NCBI RefSeq assembly: GCF_036320965.1
Contig: NC_092251.1
Coordinates: 445,001-509,000 of the forward strand
Length of the DNA stretch: 64,000 nucleotides
Reading direction: 5' to 3'
From: Panulirus ornatus
Taxonomy: Eukaryota > Arthropoda > Malacostraca > Decapoda > Palinuridae
Of this stretch, positions 61,301-64,000 are shown piece by piece; position 1 is the first letter of the stretch, and each line of letters opens with the position of its first letter. The notes under the pieces were generated by a model, which saw nothing but the letters and a program-made list of their open reading frames with translations, did not search any database and was not told the DNA's origin. The translations under genes were made by a program, and so were the position numbers.

Positions 61301-61458
61301 GCATGCACATATAGAAACAGAGACACACACATCATTCGATCCCACACCAGAAGGAATGTTCGTCATTTTTCATCACGAGGTTTAACTGTGATCAAAATTT
61401 GCTCCTGATTTACAAATCGTTCTGAGTTTTGTGAATAAGTGTTGTCGTTATTAATAGT

Positions 61459-61562
61459 CTAGCTTTACTACAGTGAAGTTTAGCTTTACTACAGTGAAGT
61501 TTAGCTTTACTACAGTGAAGTTTAGCTTTACTACAGTGAAGTTTAGCTTTACTACAGTGAAG
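61459..61562. repeat. 21-bp minisatellite, 5 units
   Basis: Five near-identical units of TAGCTTTACTACAGTGAAGT plus one base. Confidence 0.97.
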
Positions 61563-61842
61563 AATATTATCTACAAGAAAAATACGAAGGTTACACTAAG
61601 CTAATAAGGAATATACATTATTAAATCAATAATAGCAAAGATAGATAAGAATTGTAGACCTACACACAGACACAGACACAGGAGTGAGGAGGTATGTGAA
61701 GGAAGCACATGGTGAACGTTGTCTTCACGTTTCTGGTCGTCCTTAAATGTTTTCTCGAGACAGACTCTCTCATCTCCAGAAATTTACTGTTTCCAAATAA
61801 TATTTTTTCCTTTCATTTTCTTCTCAGTCAGTCACAGCCAGT
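61563..61842. other. Unassigned spacer
   Basis: Ordinary sequence without repeat or motif. Confidence 0.5.
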
Positions 61843-61896
61843 ATGTGTATGTGTGTGTGCGTGTGTGTGTGTGTGTGTGTATGTGTGTGTGTGTGT

Positions 61897-61928
<32 letters not shown>

Positions 61929-61992
61929 CTGTGTGTGTGTGTGTGTGTATGTGTGTGTGTGTGTGTGTGTATGTGTGTGTCTGTGTGTGTGT

Positions 61993-62050
<58 letters not shown>
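61843..62050. repeat. Long interrupted (GT)n microsatellite
   Basis: About 208 bp with regularly spaced AT and CT interruptions, followed by a C-run at 62077..62089. Confidence 0.98.
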
Positions 62051-62052
<2 letters not shown>

Positions 62053-62313
62053 GCCAGCGTCGGTGTCCCTGATGTTCCCCCCCCCCCCCGGGAGGAGGTA
62101 GGAGCTGATGATACGTGCAGACACATAATGATATTGATGATACGTGGAAGGACACATAGTGAGACACTATTATGCAGAAAATCTGGTGTAATGATTATGA
62201 TACGTGGAGAAACATATGGCCATATGATACCTGGAGTGACACATATTGATGTAATGATACCTGGATGATCATGTATTAATGATGTTTGGAGGGAAAAGTT
62301 GATGCACAATATA

Positions 62314-62378
62314 AGAGACAGACAGACAGACAGACACACCGACAGACAGACAGACAGACACACCGACAGACAGACAGA
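62314..62378. repeat. (CAGA)n tetranucleotide repeat
   Basis: Three CAGA blocks separated by two CACACCGA interruptions, i.e. a higher-order duplication. Confidence 0.97.
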
Positions 62379-63099
62379 GCTCTTCATGTCCTAAGGTCAG
62401 CACCATCACTGCTACCACTACCATTACCACCACAACTATTTAGATTTTGCCCTCCTTGGAAGAAGAAAAAGTGAGGGATGACTTATCACAACATTTATGT
62501 TTTGAAAACAGGTCGATGACGTAGACAGCGAGCACTTTTTTTGTGAGATTTCGGGTTCCAGCAACCAGAGGACATAATGTGAAATTAACCAAGAAACTTA
62601 TTATAACGATGTTTGGAAGTACGTATATGGTGTGATAGTGGTGGATCAATGGCAGAGAATGGATAAGAACGTAGTTAATGCACAAAAGATACAAAGATTT
62701 ATGATGTATAAATGATAGACACTTCTCAAAAGATGGCTGACCACTTGTGTAAACTCTCTACCTCTGACATACAGACGACGGGTAATACAGGTCGCCACAC
62801 TTCAACAACAGCCACCTGCCTCCAACACTCTCCCTCACTCCCAAACCATTCCATTTTCTCCCTCGCACAGTCCATCCTCTACTAATTACTCGCGCGTACT
62901 CTCCGTCTTCCTACTCCCACGTCTTCTCCTGCACACTCGCACACAACCCACCCATCCCTACACCCAAGCCACCACAGCTGGAAGGTCTCGACGTATCCAC
63001 CACTGTGGACGGGTTGGGCCGCACTACCATCTTTCAAGTCTTTAACATCTCTTTTCAGGAACTATTCTGAACAGAGCCGCACTGCACATAATAGATCGC

Positions 63100-63102
<3 letters not shown>
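62379..63102. other. No gene recognised
   Basis: 62800..62990 is C-rich. No frame of note. Confidence 0.5.

Positions 63103-63166
<64 letters not shown>
63103..63166. repeat. (GA)n microsatellite
   Basis: About 64 bp of (GA)n. Confidence 0.98.
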
Positions 63167-63170
<4 letters not shown>

Positions 63171-63455
63171 CCGGAGCACTAGGTATAATCCGGGGAGGCG
63201 AACACCCTTCCTCCAGCACAACACATAAGCCACTATGCTCTTGACAAATGGGACAGGCAGTGTGTGCGGCGAGGTGTGAAACCAGGTGCGTCAGTGTTGA
63301 GGATTCTGAAGCCAGGGGGCACCGCCATTATTTGGCACACGGCAGAACAAATTTATGACTTCGTGAGCGGCGAGACTTCTGCAAATACATCTACAAATAG
63401 AGCAAGAGTGAGAAACGGGGGAGGAGTATGGAGGAGAAACACAGATCATCATTAT

Positions 63456-63458
<3 letters not shown>

Positions 63459-63526
<68 letters not shown>
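63459..63526. repeat. (AT)n microsatellite at Line-A 5' truncation
   Basis: Pure (AT)n ending exactly where the next Line-A copy starts. Confidence 0.97.
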
Positions 63527-63528
<2 letters not shown>

Positions 63529-64000
63529 TGAGAGCGTATCATTAAATTTTAGGGAGAATAAAAAGATGTTCTGGAAGGAGGTAAGTAAAGTGCGTAAGAC
63601 AAGGGAGCAAATGGGAACTTCAGTGAAGGGGGCTACTTGGGAGGTGATAACAAGTAGTGGTGATGTGAGAAGGAGATGGAGTGAGTATTTTGAAGGTTTG
63701 TTGAATGTGTTTGATGATAGAGTGGCAGATATAGGGTGTTTTGGTCGAGGTGGTGTGCAAAGTGAGAGGGTTAGGGAAAATGATTTGGTAAACAGAGAAG
63801 AGGTAGCAAAAGCTTTGCGGAAGATGAAAGCCGGCAAGGCAGCAGGTTTGTATGGTATTGCAGTGGAATTTATTAAAAAACGGGGTGACTGTATTGTTGA
63901 CTGGTTGGTAAGGTTATTTAATGTATGTATGATTCATGGTGAGGTGCCTGAGGATTGGCGGAATGCGTGCATAGTGCCACTGTACAAAGGCAAAGGGGAT
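63527..64000 (+). mobile_element. Line-A, 5'-truncated, runs off window
   Basis: Begins in the linker at GGTGAGAGCGTATCATTAAA (full-copy position about 54225), so the endonuclease is absent. It codes for the RT amino part (MGTSVKGATWEV...GKAAGLYGIAVEFIKK...PEDWRNACIVPLYKGKGD) and is open to the window edge. It retains the 13 bp deleted in the 52890 copy. Confidence 0.93.

Overview
The window looks like non-genic DNA from a large, repeat-rich animal genome. The dense dinucleotide microsatellites (AT, GT/CA, CT/GA), long minisatellites and young RTE-like LINE copies are most reminiscent of a decapod crustacean. That assignment is inference; nothing in the window proves it. I found no convincing host gene, tRNA, rRNA, CRISPR array or prokaryotic signal. 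The only real coding sequence belongs to retrotransposons.

The main content is one retrotransposon family, called Line-A here, plus a short deletion derivative, Mini-A. The one copy with both ends (52890..56464, + strand, about 3.57 kb) has a 5' UTR starting with the inverted repeat TATCCCTGGGGATA, an APE-type endonuclease, a reverse transcriptase, an RTE-like C-terminal region and a structured 3' UTR of about 430 bp ending in an A/AAAT-rich tail. It carries two in-frame stops and two frameshifting deletions. A 5'-truncated copy at 6680..8660 keeps an uninterrupted 567-codon RT frame. Further truncated copies lie at 1..450 (-), 1159..1396 (-), 8720..8994 (-), 21341..21524 (+), 23650..24687 (-), 38973..39680 (+), 52404..52825 (+) and 63527..64000 (+, running off the window). 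Mini-A copies (about 230-250 bp: Line-A 5' UTR joined to the last ~45 bp of Line-A) lie at 527..757, 823..1068, 6411..6606, 14365..14503, 27731..27976 (-) and 38595..38732 (-).

The strongest pattern is that 15 of the 16 long (AT)n tracts directly abut an end of Line-A, Mini-A or a small fold-back repeat, often on both sides. This suggests insertion into (TA)n arrays, or generation of them, by an RTE-type element. Two stem-loops in the 3' UTR are retained across copies, and the terminal one is also kept in Mini-A. Older, diverged LINE relics are at about 2940..3560 and 40937..41078.

Other regions: 9.9-12.1 kb holds three minisatellites; 19.9-21.2 kb a 32-bp minisatellite; 28.7-29.1 kb a 43-bp minisatellite; 48.85-50.7 kb a 21-bp minisatellite of about 88 units; 50.9-51.2 kb a 33/34-bp minisatellite. 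Three small interspersed repeat families (Rep-B, Rep-C, Rep-D) occur two or three times each, often beside a microsatellite. The stretches at about 31.5-35.7, 36-38.6, 41.3-43.1, 45-48.8 and 58-60.8 kb are mostly single-copy sequence in which I recognise nothing.
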